A stretch of 43,751 nucleotides of DNA from Hymenobacter aerophilus DSM 13606 (GTDB lineage: Bacteria; Bacteroidota; Bacteroidia; Cytophagales; Hymenobacteraceae). Under the pieces are notes generated by a model, which saw only the letters and a program-made list of their open reading frames with translations, had not been told where the DNA came from and made no database searches. Below are positions 23,097 to 32,057 of the stretch, piece by piece. The position numbers and the translations under genes are program-made. The stretch spans positions 1 through 43,751 of the forward strand of contig NZ_KB907828.1 of NCBI RefSeq assembly GCF_000382225.1. Reading direction: 5' to 3'. Position 1 is the stretch's first letter. Each line of letters opens with the position of its first letter.

Positions 23097-26000
23097 ATAT
23101 GATGAATACATTACTAAGCGCCTCGGCCTCGGAGATTGACTTTTGGTCTGACCAGCCAGCAGCTAAAGCGCAGCTACCTGAGGTAATTCGGCGACTCGTA
23201 TTAGCCACTGCGCCCCGCCTGTCCCTGGTTGATTTCCCTGGTGGTAGCAGTGTTTATGAAGGTGGCTGGGACGGTATCACGCAAGATATCACAGGTACGG
23301 TATTCGTACCAGAGGGCACTGCAGGCTGGGAAATCGGCACCTCTCCCGTCACCTATGCGAAAGCAAAATCTGACTACGATAAGCGGACAGCCAAGTCGCT
23401 TGGGTTGGTGCCAGGCACCACCACATTCGTATTGGTGACTTCCCGGAACTGGCCGGCCCCGGCCAAGCGGCAGTTCGTATCGGACCGGCAGGCAGAGAAG
23501 ATATGGAAGGAAGTCAGGGTATACGACGCCAAAGACCTTGAAGCTTGGCTGACTACTGCCCCAGCCGTCCACTATTGGTTTGCCCACCTGCTCGGCAAGC
23601 GCCCGGCCAACGTCACCGACTTAGAAACTTACTGGCTCGACTGGGCGGCTGAAACAACTCCCCCTACCCCGGCTGCCTTGCTTACGCTCGGCCGGCTGGG
23701 AATAGTACGAGAAATTCATACATGGCTTAAGGGACCCGAAAAATCCCTTGGCATACAGGCTGATTCGCGCTCCGAGGCTCTTGCCATGTTTGCGGCGGCC
23801 CTGCAGGAGCTACCCGAGAATGAGCGGCTAGGCTTCTTCGCCCGCTGCATAGTCGTGCATACAGTTGAGGCATGGCGTGAGTTGGTAGCCAGTTATTCCA
23901 CGCTACTGCTGGTACCACTCTTCAATGACCATAGCGTTATCAGCAGCGCTCTGCGCCAAGGCCACCGTGTGGTGGTGCCGCTCGACCGAGCGGATACCAA
24001 CTGGAAAAATGAAGCTCTCGAATTACCACGCCTGCCGCGCTTAGAAACTAGTGAGCTACTGCGGACGCTGGCCATCTCTCCGGAACGCGCCGATGCCCTA
24101 GCCGGTATCGCTCGCCGAAGCTTTGCCGCTTTCCGCCGGGCCTTGACGGAGCATGCCCACGGGGCCAAGCCTAAGTGGGTACATACTGCGCATCAGGATA
24201 TCTTGATAGCCGCGCTACTAGTTGGTACTTGGGACGAGCAAAAAGAAGAGGATAAGGCCGTCGTGGTGTATGTAGCCGCAGCAGCAGATTATGCTCAGGT
24301 AAAGAGTCAGTTAGTGCAGTGGCTAGCCGTGCCCGACCCACCCGTGCGCCTAGTAGGAAGTACTTGGTTTATCGTGGATAAGGGGGACGTGTGGAGCTTG
24401 CTGGCTGCTCAGATTACACCTGAACAACTCGGGCGTTTCACGCAGACCACCATACACGTACTGGGCAGTATTCCTCCGCGCTATAATTTGCCGCGGGAAG
24501 AATGGTATCGCGCCAGCCTGCTTGATAAGGAACCGCCGTACTCTAGCAAGCTGCAGGAGAGCTTGGCGACCACGCTAGCCTTTCTCGGTTCTTTGGAAGA
24601 CTTCCTCCCAGTGGCTGGTGAACCGGCCAGCCATATAGCCGACCAGTTGGTAAGCCAACTGCTACTCGCCGCTAATGCGGACTGGCGCATCTGGTCGGCG
24701 CTCGCTAACAATCTACAATGGCTAGCCGAAGCGGCCCCCGGTGCATTCCTTCAGGCGGTGCAGGATGGCCTGCGTGGGGAGTCACCGCCGGTTATGCAGC
24801 TGTTCGAAACTAGTCAGAATTTTTTCGGTCCCTCTACAGACTATCCAGGCCTGCTCTGGGCGCTGGAAACGCTTGCCTGGTCGCCAGACTACTTATTGCC
24901 CGTTACGCTACTACTGGGTGAACTCTCACGCCGGGCACCAGAGCCCCCGTTGGTTAACCGGCCTATCAATAGCCTACGCGAAGTCTTTTTACTTTGGTAC
25001 CCACACACGGCGGCTTCCCTTGAGCAGAGGCTGCAGGTGCTGGACGTGCTGCAACAGCGAGAACCAGAGGTGGGAGACCAGTTACTGCGCACCCTGAGCC
25101 CGAAAGCGCACAGCGTAAGCTCCGGCACGAATAAGCCTCGGTGGCGCGATTGGGTACCCTCACGCAATGTAACCCGCCGCGAGGTATATGAGGCAACACT
25201 TGCCATTCAGGAACGACTGCTCCGCAACGCGCATCAGGATATTGACCGTTGGGAATCCATAATCGAAGATTTGCCTGAGGTGCCTTATGAGCAACAAGCT
25301 GAGGTTATAGCACAACTACGAGCCTTGAGCCAGGAAGTGCCGGCTGATGCTGACCGCATTCGCCTACGCGATAAAACCCGCGAAGTAGTCTCCCGGCACC
25401 GCTCGTTTGCGGATGCCGATTGGGCCATGCTACCAGCTAGGGTTGATGAGTTGGCCGCGGTCATGGAGCTGTTCGAGCCGGCTGACATTACTGCGAAGTA
25501 TCTGTGGCTTTTTAACGATTGGCCCCTCCTGCCCGAAGGACGGGAAGGTGATACCCAAGCTTATCAGATACTAATTGGCGAGCGCCAGCGCCAGGCCCTC
25601 TACATAATTTATGAACAAGGAGGACTCGACGCGCTAGTTTCACTTATTCCGCTTGTAATAAGCCCTCAAACGCTCGGCCGGATTTTAGGGCAAACGGATA
25701 TAGTTTCCGAAACGCAGGCGCTTTACATGCTTAGCGAGTACCTAAAAAGTGATACGGAGTCCGAAGCAGTTTTTGCCTTGGGATTAGGCGGCGCATTGAT
25801 TAGCCTACGCACAGAAGTTGAACGGCACACCTGGGCAGAATCTGTGCTGGCTGCTCACGAGCCCGACTGGCCGGCGATTAAGCAAGCTGAGTGGCTACGC
25901 TTACTGCCCGCCAACCCCCGCACTTGGCAAGCAGTAAGTAGACTGGCTTCAGAAGGCCAGCAATACTACTGGGATTTCCTGCCTTACTTCTTTGTGAGCG

Positions 26001-26896
26001 ATGAGGATACCGAACAAGGAATCAAGCTCTTCTTAGCCCATAATCATATTACTAAAGCAATCGAACTGCTAGGGCAGCGCATGTACCAAGGGCAGGTTGT
26101 ATCTACTGACTTGGCGACAGAAGCGTTAGAGATGCTATTACGCGAGCGTCCAGCGCAGCGTCCAGCCTCGCATAAAGTAGATACCATTTTAGGGAAGCTA
26201 GCCGAAGCGTCAGACGCGGACCGGGAGCGTGTAATTAAGCTGGAATTTGCATTACTATCTGACTCATTCAGCCTACGTCAGAGTAAACGAACACCGCTCA
26301 TCTTTCAGGAATTGAATGCAAATCCTGGCTTATTCGTGGACTTAGTAGCCCGCGTTTACCGGCCCAAGAACACGGAGCCCCGAGTACTCACTGAGGAAGA
26401 ATCCAGGTTAAATATCGCCAGTTGGCGTTTATTAAATGCTTGGCGCGGAATACCTGGTACAGATAAAACAGGTCGTGTCGACCAGCAGCATTTAACGGAT
26501 TGGGTAGCGTTAGCCCGTAAACTCCTATTGGCTAATGGGCGGGAGAAAATTGGGGACGAGCAGATTGGACAAATACTCAGTGGTTCGCCCATAGGTGCTG
26601 ACGGGGCGTGGCCGCACGAAGCTGTACGGGCCTTACTGGAAAAAGTGGCTTCGCCCGACATAGAGCGCGGCTTCATGATTGGCCACTATAACAGCAGAGG
26701 TACAACTTCCCGTAGTCCCTACGAAGGTGGAGAGCAGGAAAGGGAACTAGTCAAACAGTATCTCAGCTATGCCGAAGTAGTAAAGACAACTTCTTACCGT
26801 ACCGCTGAAATACTGCGTAAAATGGCGCAGAAATACGAGCGAGAGGCTGTTCAAGAAGATAATGAGGCCAGTTTAAACCAAGACTTGTATCAATGA
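23093..26896 (+). CDS. Very large protein with possible nuclease-like N-terminus, unknown family
   Basis: The chosen ATG 23093 overlaps the upstream stop and gives 1267 residues. The N-terminus (30-170) holds a conserved-looking block: DFPGGSSVYEGGWDGIT (Asp60), GWEIGTS (Glu80), KAKSDYDKR (Lys90/92), TTTFVLVTSRNW and VRVYDAKDLEAWL. The acidic and basic residues are compatible with a restriction-endonuclease-like fold, but a canonical ExK is absent. SLGIQADSRSEALAMFAAAL follows. Residues 350-1250 are mostly helical with repeat character, like TPR/HEAT sensors. I see no P-loop. Size, coupling and location suggest a defence sensor-effector. No named system is assigned. Confidence 0.8.
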   Translation: MNMMNTLLSASASEIDFWSDQPAAKAQLPEVIRRLVLATAPRLSLVDFPGGSSVYEGGWDGITQDITGTVFVPEGTAGWEIGTSPVTYAKAKSDYDKRTAKSLGLVPGTTTFVLVTSRNWPAPAKRQFVSDRQAEKIWKEVRVYDAKDLEAWLTTAPAVHYWFAHLLGKRPANVTDLETYWLDWAAETTPPTPAALLTLGRLGIVREIHTWLKGPEKSLGIQADSRSEALAMFAAALQELPENERLGFFARCIVVHTVEAWRELVASYSTLLLVPLFNDHSVISSALRQGHRVVVPLDRADTNWKNEALELPRLPRLETSELLRTLAISPERADALAGIARRSFAAFRRALTEHAHGAKPKWVHTAHQDILIAALLVGTWDEQKEEDKAVVVYVAAAADYAQVKSQLVQWLAVPDPPVRLVGSTWFIVDKGDVWSLLAAQITPEQLGRFTQTTIHVLGSIPPRYNLPREEWYRASLLDKEPPYSSKLQESLATTLAFLGSLEDFLPVAGEPASHIADQLVSQLLLAANADWRIWSALANNLQWLAEAAPGAFLQAVQDGLRGESPPVMQLFETSQNFFGPSTDYPGLLWALETLAWSPDYLLPVTLLLGELSRRAPEPPLVNRPINSLREVFLLWYPHTAASLEQRLQVLDVLQQREPEVGDQLLRTLSPKAHSVSSGTNKPRWRDWVPSRNVTRREVYEATLAIQERLLRNAHQDIDRWESIIEDLPEVPYEQQAEVIAQLRALSQEVPADADRIRLRDKTREVVSRHRSFADADWAMLPARVDELAAVMELFEPADITAKYLWLFNDWPLLPEGREGDTQAYQILIGERQRQALYIIYEQGGLDALVSLIPLVISPQTLGRILGQTDIVSETQALYMLSEYLKSDTESEAVFALGLGGALISLRTEVERHTWAESVLAAHEPDWPAIKQAEWLRLLPANPRTWQAVSRLASEGQQYYWDFLPYFFVSDEDTEQGIKLFLAHNHITKAIELLGQRMYQGQVVSTDLATEALEMLLRERPAQRPASHKVDTILGKLAEASDADRERVIKLEFALLSDSFSLRQSKRTPLIFQELNANPGLFVDLVARVYRPKNTEPRVLTEEESRLNIASWRLLNAWRGIPGTDKTGRVDQQHLTDWVALARKLLLANGREKIGDEQIGQILSGSPIGADGAWPHEAVRALLEKVASPDIERGFMIGHYNSRGTTSRSPYEGGEQERELVKQYLSYAEVVKTTSYRTAEILRKMAQKYEREAVQEDNEASLNQDLYQ

Positions 26897-27129
26897 AATT
26901 GGCGAAATTATGCTTCTTTTTTAGTTACTCTGTTATCAAATAATCTGCTATCAGATTAGCAATCTTACAGTTAAAGGGAGAGCATTCATTGCAAAAGCAG
27001 ACCATCATCATGAATTTGAGCCGGCGCTTGCACACCAAGCGACATAAGTTATTGGTGTCTAAAGTACTATTGAGTAAGATACTAACACTAAGCGTCGAGT
27101 TCATAAGGGCTGTTAGATGAGGAATGAAT

Positions 27130-27147
27130 CTGTTTTTTTTAAAACAG
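27130..27147. terminator. Short A/T hairpin between converging genes
   Basis: CTGTTTT (27130-27136) pairs with AAAACAG (27141-27147) around TTTT. It overlaps the stop of the DUF2971 gene. It is the only hairpin noticed in the 242-base gap after the large gene, which otherwise appears non-coding. A weak bidirectional terminator is likely. Confidence 0.4.
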
Positions 27148-27933
27148 CAACGGCACGATATCTAAGGCGAATGCCTCATCGTTCACACGCGTTTCGTAGA
27201 GTTGAACAGATGGCAAACCGGCTGCCGCTGCCAATACTTCACTACGGTGCTGCGGAGAGATTTTACATCCCAAAATAACTTCCTTAATAACCTCAGGCCG
27301 AAACGACAACGTTTTGTTTGCACCGGCAGCCTTGCAAAGCCGGATTTCGCGCTCGTAAGCCCATAGGCTCGACTTAGTATTAAACACTCTCATTAGGTCC
27401 ATAACAGCCAGTTGTGGTTGCGGCTCAGGCAACAGTATGGGGTATTCATCTTGGTAAGAAACCTCAGCAATGGTACAAGGAACATCCTCGAAAAGCAGAC
27501 TAGTATCCATCCCAACCACAAAGCCGCTATGCGATTGGGCGTAGTGGGACCACATCAGAATATTGTCGCGCTCTAATGAGGCTGAAAATACGCCCAGGAA
27601 GCCACAGTTGGCTTCGTACTCGCCCCGATGTATAATTTCTAGCGCTTCCTTATCCCGAATCTTTTGAAAGGCGCGGTTTGCTGCTGCTACGCCCTCTTCA
27701 TGCCCCGCGGTAGGGTTACCACCCTGAAAGCGTTGGTACAATAGCTGCTCCAATTCTCCATCAGAAAGCTTGTCATAACGTACCCGCAACCGCGAATCGA
27801 ATGGGTCATTGAAATCGGCTGGCGATGAAAAGTAAAGCTCACACTGAGTCAGTAAATTGCGGTTGAAGGAACGGTCCCAATCGCGGTACTTATAAATTCG
27901 GTGTGGTAATTTAGCTGACGGAGATTTTTGCAT
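27139..27933 (-). CDS. DUF2971 family protein
   Basis: The 264-residue protein has the family pattern: HRIYKYRDW near the start, LYFSSPADFNDPFDSR (34-49), GFLGVFSASLERDNILMWSHYAQSHSGFVVGMD, and a final ALDIVPLL. DUF2971 proteins are widespread, biochemically uncharacterised and often found in defence islands. Here it is the last gene on the minus strand of the restriction cluster, separated from the metallopeptidase by 165 bases, so it may have its own promoter. The conserved FNDPFD and MWSHYA blocks may form an active site. Confidence 0.85.
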   Translation of the reverse strand: MQKSPSAKLPHRIYKYRDWDRSFNRNLLTQCELYFSSPADFNDPFDSRLRVRYDKLSDGELEQLLYQRFQGGNPTAGHEEGVAAANRAFQKIRDKEALEIIHRGEYEANCGFLGVFSASLERDNILMWSHYAQSHSGFVVGMDTSLLFEDVPCTIAEVSYQDEYPILLPEPQPQLAVMDLMRVFNTKSSLWAYEREIRLCKAAGANKTLSFRPEVIKEVILGCKISPQHRSEVLAAAAGLPSVQLYETRVNDEAFALDIVPLLF

Positions 27934-28098
27934 GATTAGAGAAATGGCCTGATTGGTAAAAGCAGAGAAATGAGATGATTTAGCTAAGCTGGACAGAACT
28001 AGGGCATGTTTTGCAGGTGAATCTCAAAATAATTGGGCGCTCAGTGGCTAAGGTCTAAATTGAAATAATTAGAGAATAGATGACATAATAAGGCATTC

Positions 28099-28794
28099 TC
28101 ATGCCCCTTTAAATCCCTGAACCCGCTCATCCAGCTCCTTCCAGTTAGCCATGTGCTTGCTCAGCTCTGCCCAGAACTCCTTGGAGTGGTCTTTCACCTT
28201 CGTGTGGCAGAGTTCGTGTACGATGACGTAGTCGATGAGCGAAAAGGGAAGTTGAATCACGTTGGGGTTTAGCAAGATGGTGTTGCCCGCAGTGCAGCTG
28301 CCCCAGCGTTTTTCCATGGTGCGCAGCTTAAAGGCCTCGTAGACCAGCCCGGTTTGGGCCGACCACTTGCGGATGCGCGGGGTGATTTTTTCCAGGGCTT
28401 TCGCCCGGAAGAAGGCTTTTAGCGCCTGCTGGATGGCTTCTTGGGTGTTGGGGCCGGGGGCCACGTGGATACGAAAGCGGGAATGGTTGAACTCAATGCG
28501 GGCTTCGGCTACCCCTTCTTCCAGCACCACCTCCGTGTAGTACTTGCGGCCCAGGTAGCCGATGCGCGAGCCGGTTACGATGTCTCCTTCCTGCACGGAG
28601 CGCACCAGTTCCAGCTTCTCCAGCACCCAGCGGGCTTTTTTGAGCACCAGCTGGTCGGCCTCCGGTTGGGGTAGGCGGCGGCCTTTCAGCACGACGCCGT
28701 GCCCGCGCTCGACGCTGAGGTAGTGGGCCTTCAGGTCGGGACTTTCCAGCACCGTGTAGGGGATGACTTGGTCGCCGTATTGTACGCTAGGCAT
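28099..28794 (-). CDS. YgjP-like (DUF45) zinc metallopeptidase
   Basis: The 231-residue protein has a beta-rich N-terminal half and a catalytic end with HELCHTKVKDH (193-203). His193, Glu194, His197 and His203 are the expected zinc and catalytic residues of the DUF45/YgjP gluzincin group. GSCTAGNTILLNP is the usual preceding block. Such genes are frequent companions of hsdR, as here: its ATG overlaps the hsdR end by 8 bases, indicating translational coupling. The target is unknown. It may process HsdR or a phage or host protein. Confidence 0.88.
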   Translation of the reverse strand: MPSVQYGDQVIPYTVLESPDLKAHYLSVERGHGVVLKGRRLPQPEADQLVLKKARWVLEKLELVRSVQEGDIVTGSRIGYLGRKYYTEVVLEEGVAEARIEFNHSRFRIHVAPGPNTQEAIQQALKAFFRAKALEKITPRIRKWSAQTGLVYEAFKLRTMEKRWGSCTAGNTILLNPNVIQLPFSLIDYVIVHELCHTKVKDHSKEFWAELSKHMANWKELDERVQGFKGA

Positions 28795-31700
28795 TCTTGT
28801 GTTTACTGAGTAGGTCCACCAGGTCCTTGGCCTTTTGGCTGGCTTCCGTGGTTGGCAGGTGGTCTTTGAGTAGGCGGCGAATCTTGTTGCGCATGTCGTT
28901 TTTGACCTCGCCCTTGTCGTGCCAGCCGACGATGCTCAGTTCGCCGTCGATGGCGACGAACAGTTGGGCGGTGACGGTGGCGGCCGCGCCATCGAGGACC
29001 GTCTTCAGGGAGTTGAACACGTCAATCTGCTGTTGGTTCAGGAACCCATGGGCGCTGCCTTCCTGGTTTTCGTTGATGATTTCGTCTTGGAGCTGGGTGA
29101 AGGCCAGCAGCAGCTGGGCCTGGTCGAGGCGCTGGGCTTCGTACTCCTTCAGCAACTCCTCCAGGCGCTGGGCCAGGGGCTTGTAGAAATCGGGGTTGCG
29201 GTCCATGCCCAGCTTGATGACGTGCTTGAGCTGGTTGCGCATCTTGAGCATCTTGGTGCCGGGCGAAGCATTCAGGATTTCCTGCTTGAATTTCTCCCGG
29301 TCGATGATACTGATGGGCTCGGCCAGCAGGTTGCGGACGCCTTCCGAGGTCAGGTGCTCGTCGATGAGCTGCTGGAGCATCTGGCTTTCCTCCTTACTCA
29401 CTTTTAGCTCCTCGTCGTCGGGGTAGGCGTTGCGGGCCCGCACCTTGATTTCGTTGAATAGCTTGAAATCTCCCTGGTACTTCAGGGCTGCTACGTTGGG
29501 CAACACCACGTTCACCGACTTGTTGAAGGCCTTGAGCAGCTCCTTGAACTCGTCGCGCAGGTGGGTGGGCTCGATGTGCTGGATGCACTCGTTGATGAAA
29601 CCATCCCGGTTGTAGTGGCGGTTGGCCTTGAGCGGCTTGCAGAAGGCCAGCAGCTTGCCGTGGTTGAGCTCGAGCTGAGGGATTTCGTCGTTCAGGTTCT
29701 TGAGGATATCATCCGGCCGGATGTCGCCGCTGAAGATTTCCAGGGCCTGAATCAGGTGCTTGGTGATGCCGTTGTAGTCGATGATGAAGCCAGCGGCTTT
29801 GCTCTTGTAGGTGCGGTTGACGCGGGCAATGGCCTGGAGCAGGTTGTGCTCCTTGAGGGGCTTATCCAGGTAGAGGCAGGCGGCAATGGGGGCATCGTAG
29901 CCGGTGAGCAGCATGTCGGACACCAGCAGGATGGCGGTGTTGTCGTGCTTCTTGCGGGTGCCCGACTGGTCGAGCAGGGTTTCGTCGCCGAAGGGCAGCT
30001 TAAAGTCCTCCGTTACGGCCTTGATGTCCTCGGACGGGGTGGCCAGTAGGGGCTTCAGGGCGTGGGGGTTGGCCTTGTTCCAGTTCACTCGCTCCTGCTG
30101 CTCCTCGGCCAGCGGGTCCGACTTCGGCGAGCCCAGGCTCACGACTACCTTGGTGGTGAAGTCGTGGAAGCCACTCTGCCGGAGCTGCTCGATTACCTGC
30201 TGATACTGGATGGCCGCGCGGCGGCCCGAGCAGACCAGAATGGCCTTGAACTTGTCGGCGTAAATCTTCTCGCGGTAGTGGGTGAGCAGGTGCTTGGCTA
30301 TTTCGGTGACCCGCTCGGTGGAGAGCTGGTACTTGCGCAGGGCCTCGTCTTTGAGCTTGCTTTTCTTCTCCTCCGACTCTTGGGCGAACTGAGCCTCGAA
30401 GGCCGCGTCCAGCTCCTCCTTCTTCACATCGAGGCGGGCAATGCCGGCGTCGTAAAGCAGGGGTACGGTGGCCCCGTCGGCCACCGACTCCAGGATGGTG
30501 TACACGTCGAGGTACTGAGCGCCGTAGAACTCGGCCAGCGTCGACTTGTCTTCCTTGGAAATGGGCGTGCCGGTGAAGGCCACGAACTTGGCGTGGGGCA
30601 ACACCGTGCGCATAAAGGCAGCCAGGAAGCCGTAGTGGCTGCGGTGGGCCTCATCGACTAGCACATACAGATTCTGCTTGTTGCTGAGGGGCACGAGTTC
30701 CAGTTCCGTACGGCGCACGACCACCCACTTGCCGTCGACCAGCTCCTTTTCTATCGTCACCAGGTTATTGCCCTCAATCACCTGGGAGGTAAGCACGGGG
30801 TTAAGTAGTGGCGGCTCGGCCAGCGCCTCAAACGTATCGTCGGGGTCGGTGGGGTTGCCAGCGCCATCTGTCGTGTCCGTATCGTCGGTGGCGTCCTTAT
30901 CGGATTCCTGGAACTTCTGGAGGGTGGTGGTGATGATGCCGCCGTAGTCGTTGCGCAGCAGCATATCTAGGTGGCGCACGGAGGTGGCCTGCTGCACGCC
31001 CTTGAAGCCCACGTTCTGGAAGGTGGTGGTAATTTGCTGGTCCAGGTCCTTGCGGTCGGTGAGGATGAGGACGGTGGGGTTGTCGAAGCCGAACTCGGGG
31101 GCCTGGAGCTTGCGGGCCAGGTAGGCCATGGTGAGCGACTTGCCGCTGCCCTGGGTGTGCCACACCACGCCGCCCTGCTGGTGGTCGCGGAGCTTGGCCA
31201 CGGTTTTGTTCACGGCCCGCACCTGCTGGTAGCGGGGCAGCTTTTTCACCACCTTGCCCTCGTCGAGCTCGAAGAGCACGAAGTGGCGCACCAAGTCCAG
31301 CAGGCGGTCGGGGCGGAACAGGTTAAAGAGCAGCTTGTCCTGGGCGGTAGGCTTGCTCCCCTCCAGGAGGGCCAGCAGCTCGGGCTCGTCGTCGGCCTTG
31401 AACTGGGAGTAGAAGGCGGGCGGGGTGAGGATGGCGCCGTACTTGCCGCCCACTCCCCAGATGCCCACGCAAAGCTGGTTGTAGTGAAACAGGCGCGCCG
31501 AGTTTTTTTGGTAGAACTCCAGGTCGCTGTGGGCGCTGCCCCAGGCGTTGTTGGCCCCGCTGGCCTTGCACTCCAGCACGGCTAGCGGCAGGCCGTTAGC
31601 ATACACCACTAGGTCGGGGATGGAGTTGCCGGTTTTGCCGTGGTACTTCACCTGGCTGACCACCAGAAACTCGTTGTTGGCGGGGGTGTGGTAGTCAATA

Positions 31701-32035
31701 TAGCTGATGGGCAGGGGCGTGGTCTGGCCGTCCACTTCCTGATTGAGGGAGAGGCCGGTGTTACCCTTGATGAGCTTCCAGACGCCCTCGTTTATCTCCA
31801 TCAGCGACGCGCCCGGCACCGACGTTACCCGGTCGAAGGCCTTTTGCTGGTTGTGGGTATCCAGCAAAGGGTTCAGGCGCGCAATGGCAGCTTGCAGGCG
31901 CTGGGTTAGCACTACCTGGGTAATGTCGGGGCGCTCCAAGGCCAGGGCGCTGCCGGCGAGGTGAACGTAGCCCAGCTTTTCCAGCAGCGCCAGGGCGGGT
32001 TGTTCGGAGGTAAGATATTCGGGATTAGTCAGCAT
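28787..32035 (-). CDS. hsdR: Type I restriction enzyme, HsdR subunit
   Basis: The 1082-residue protein has the HsdR order. An N-terminal nuclease shows PDLVVYANGLPLAVLECKASG (Asp141, Glu155, Lys157). A superfamily 2 translocase follows with Walker A TQGSGKS (294-300), a DEAH box in VLVDEAHRSHYG (about 475) and motif VI-like QAIARVNRTYK, then a helical C-terminus. It uses ATP to translocate DNA toward the bound complex and cut it. All key residues are intact, so it should be active. It starts 22 bases after the DUF262 gene and overlaps the metallopeptidase gene. Confidence 0.95.
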   Translation of the reverse strand: MLTNPEYLTSEQPALALLEKLGYVHLAGSALALERPDITQVVLTQRLQAAIARLNPLLDTHNQQKAFDRVTSVPGASLMEINEGVWKLIKGNTGLSLNQEVDGQTTPLPISYIDYHTPANNEFLVVSQVKYHGKTGNSIPDLVVYANGLPLAVLECKASGANNAWGSAHSDLEFYQKNSARLFHYNQLCVGIWGVGGKYGAILTPPAFYSQFKADDEPELLALLEGSKPTAQDKLLFNLFRPDRLLDLVRHFVLFELDEGKVVKKLPRYQQVRAVNKTVAKLRDHQQGGVVWHTQGSGKSLTMAYLARKLQAPEFGFDNPTVLILTDRKDLDQQITTTFQNVGFKGVQQATSVRHLDMLLRNDYGGIITTTLQKFQESDKDATDDTDTTDGAGNPTDPDDTFEALAEPPLLNPVLTSQVIEGNNLVTIEKELVDGKWVVVRRTELELVPLSNKQNLYVLVDEAHRSHYGFLAAFMRTVLPHAKFVAFTGTPISKEDKSTLAEFYGAQYLDVYTILESVADGATVPLLYDAGIARLDVKKEELDAAFEAQFAQESEEKKSKLKDEALRKYQLSTERVTEIAKHLLTHYREKIYADKFKAILVCSGRRAAIQYQQVIEQLRQSGFHDFTTKVVVSLGSPKSDPLAEEQQERVNWNKANPHALKPLLATPSEDIKAVTEDFKLPFGDETLLDQSGTRKKHDNTAILLVSDMLLTGYDAPIAACLYLDKPLKEHNLLQAIARVNRTYKSKAAGFIIDYNGITKHLIQALEIFSGDIRPDDILKNLNDEIPQLELNHGKLLAFCKPLKANRHYNRDGFINECIQHIEPTHLRDEFKELLKAFNKSVNVVLPNVAALKYQGDFKLFNEIKVRARNAYPDDEELKVSKEESQMLQQLIDEHLTSEGVRNLLAEPISIIDREKFKQEILNASPGTKMLKMRNQLKHVIKLGMDRNPDFYKPLAQRLEELLKEYEAQRLDQAQLLLAFTQLQDEIINENQEGSAHGFLNQQQIDVFNSLKTVLDGAAATVTAQLFVAIDGELSIVGWHDKGEVKNDMRNKIRRLLKDHLPTTEASQKAKDLVDLLSKHKNA

Positions 32036-32057
32036 ATAGATAATCAGCTAGTAAGAA

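Noticed and set aside
29561..30661. Plus-strand frames opposite hsdR
   Set aside because: HsdR motifs are intact on the minus strand; these frames are valine/glycine-rich shadows.
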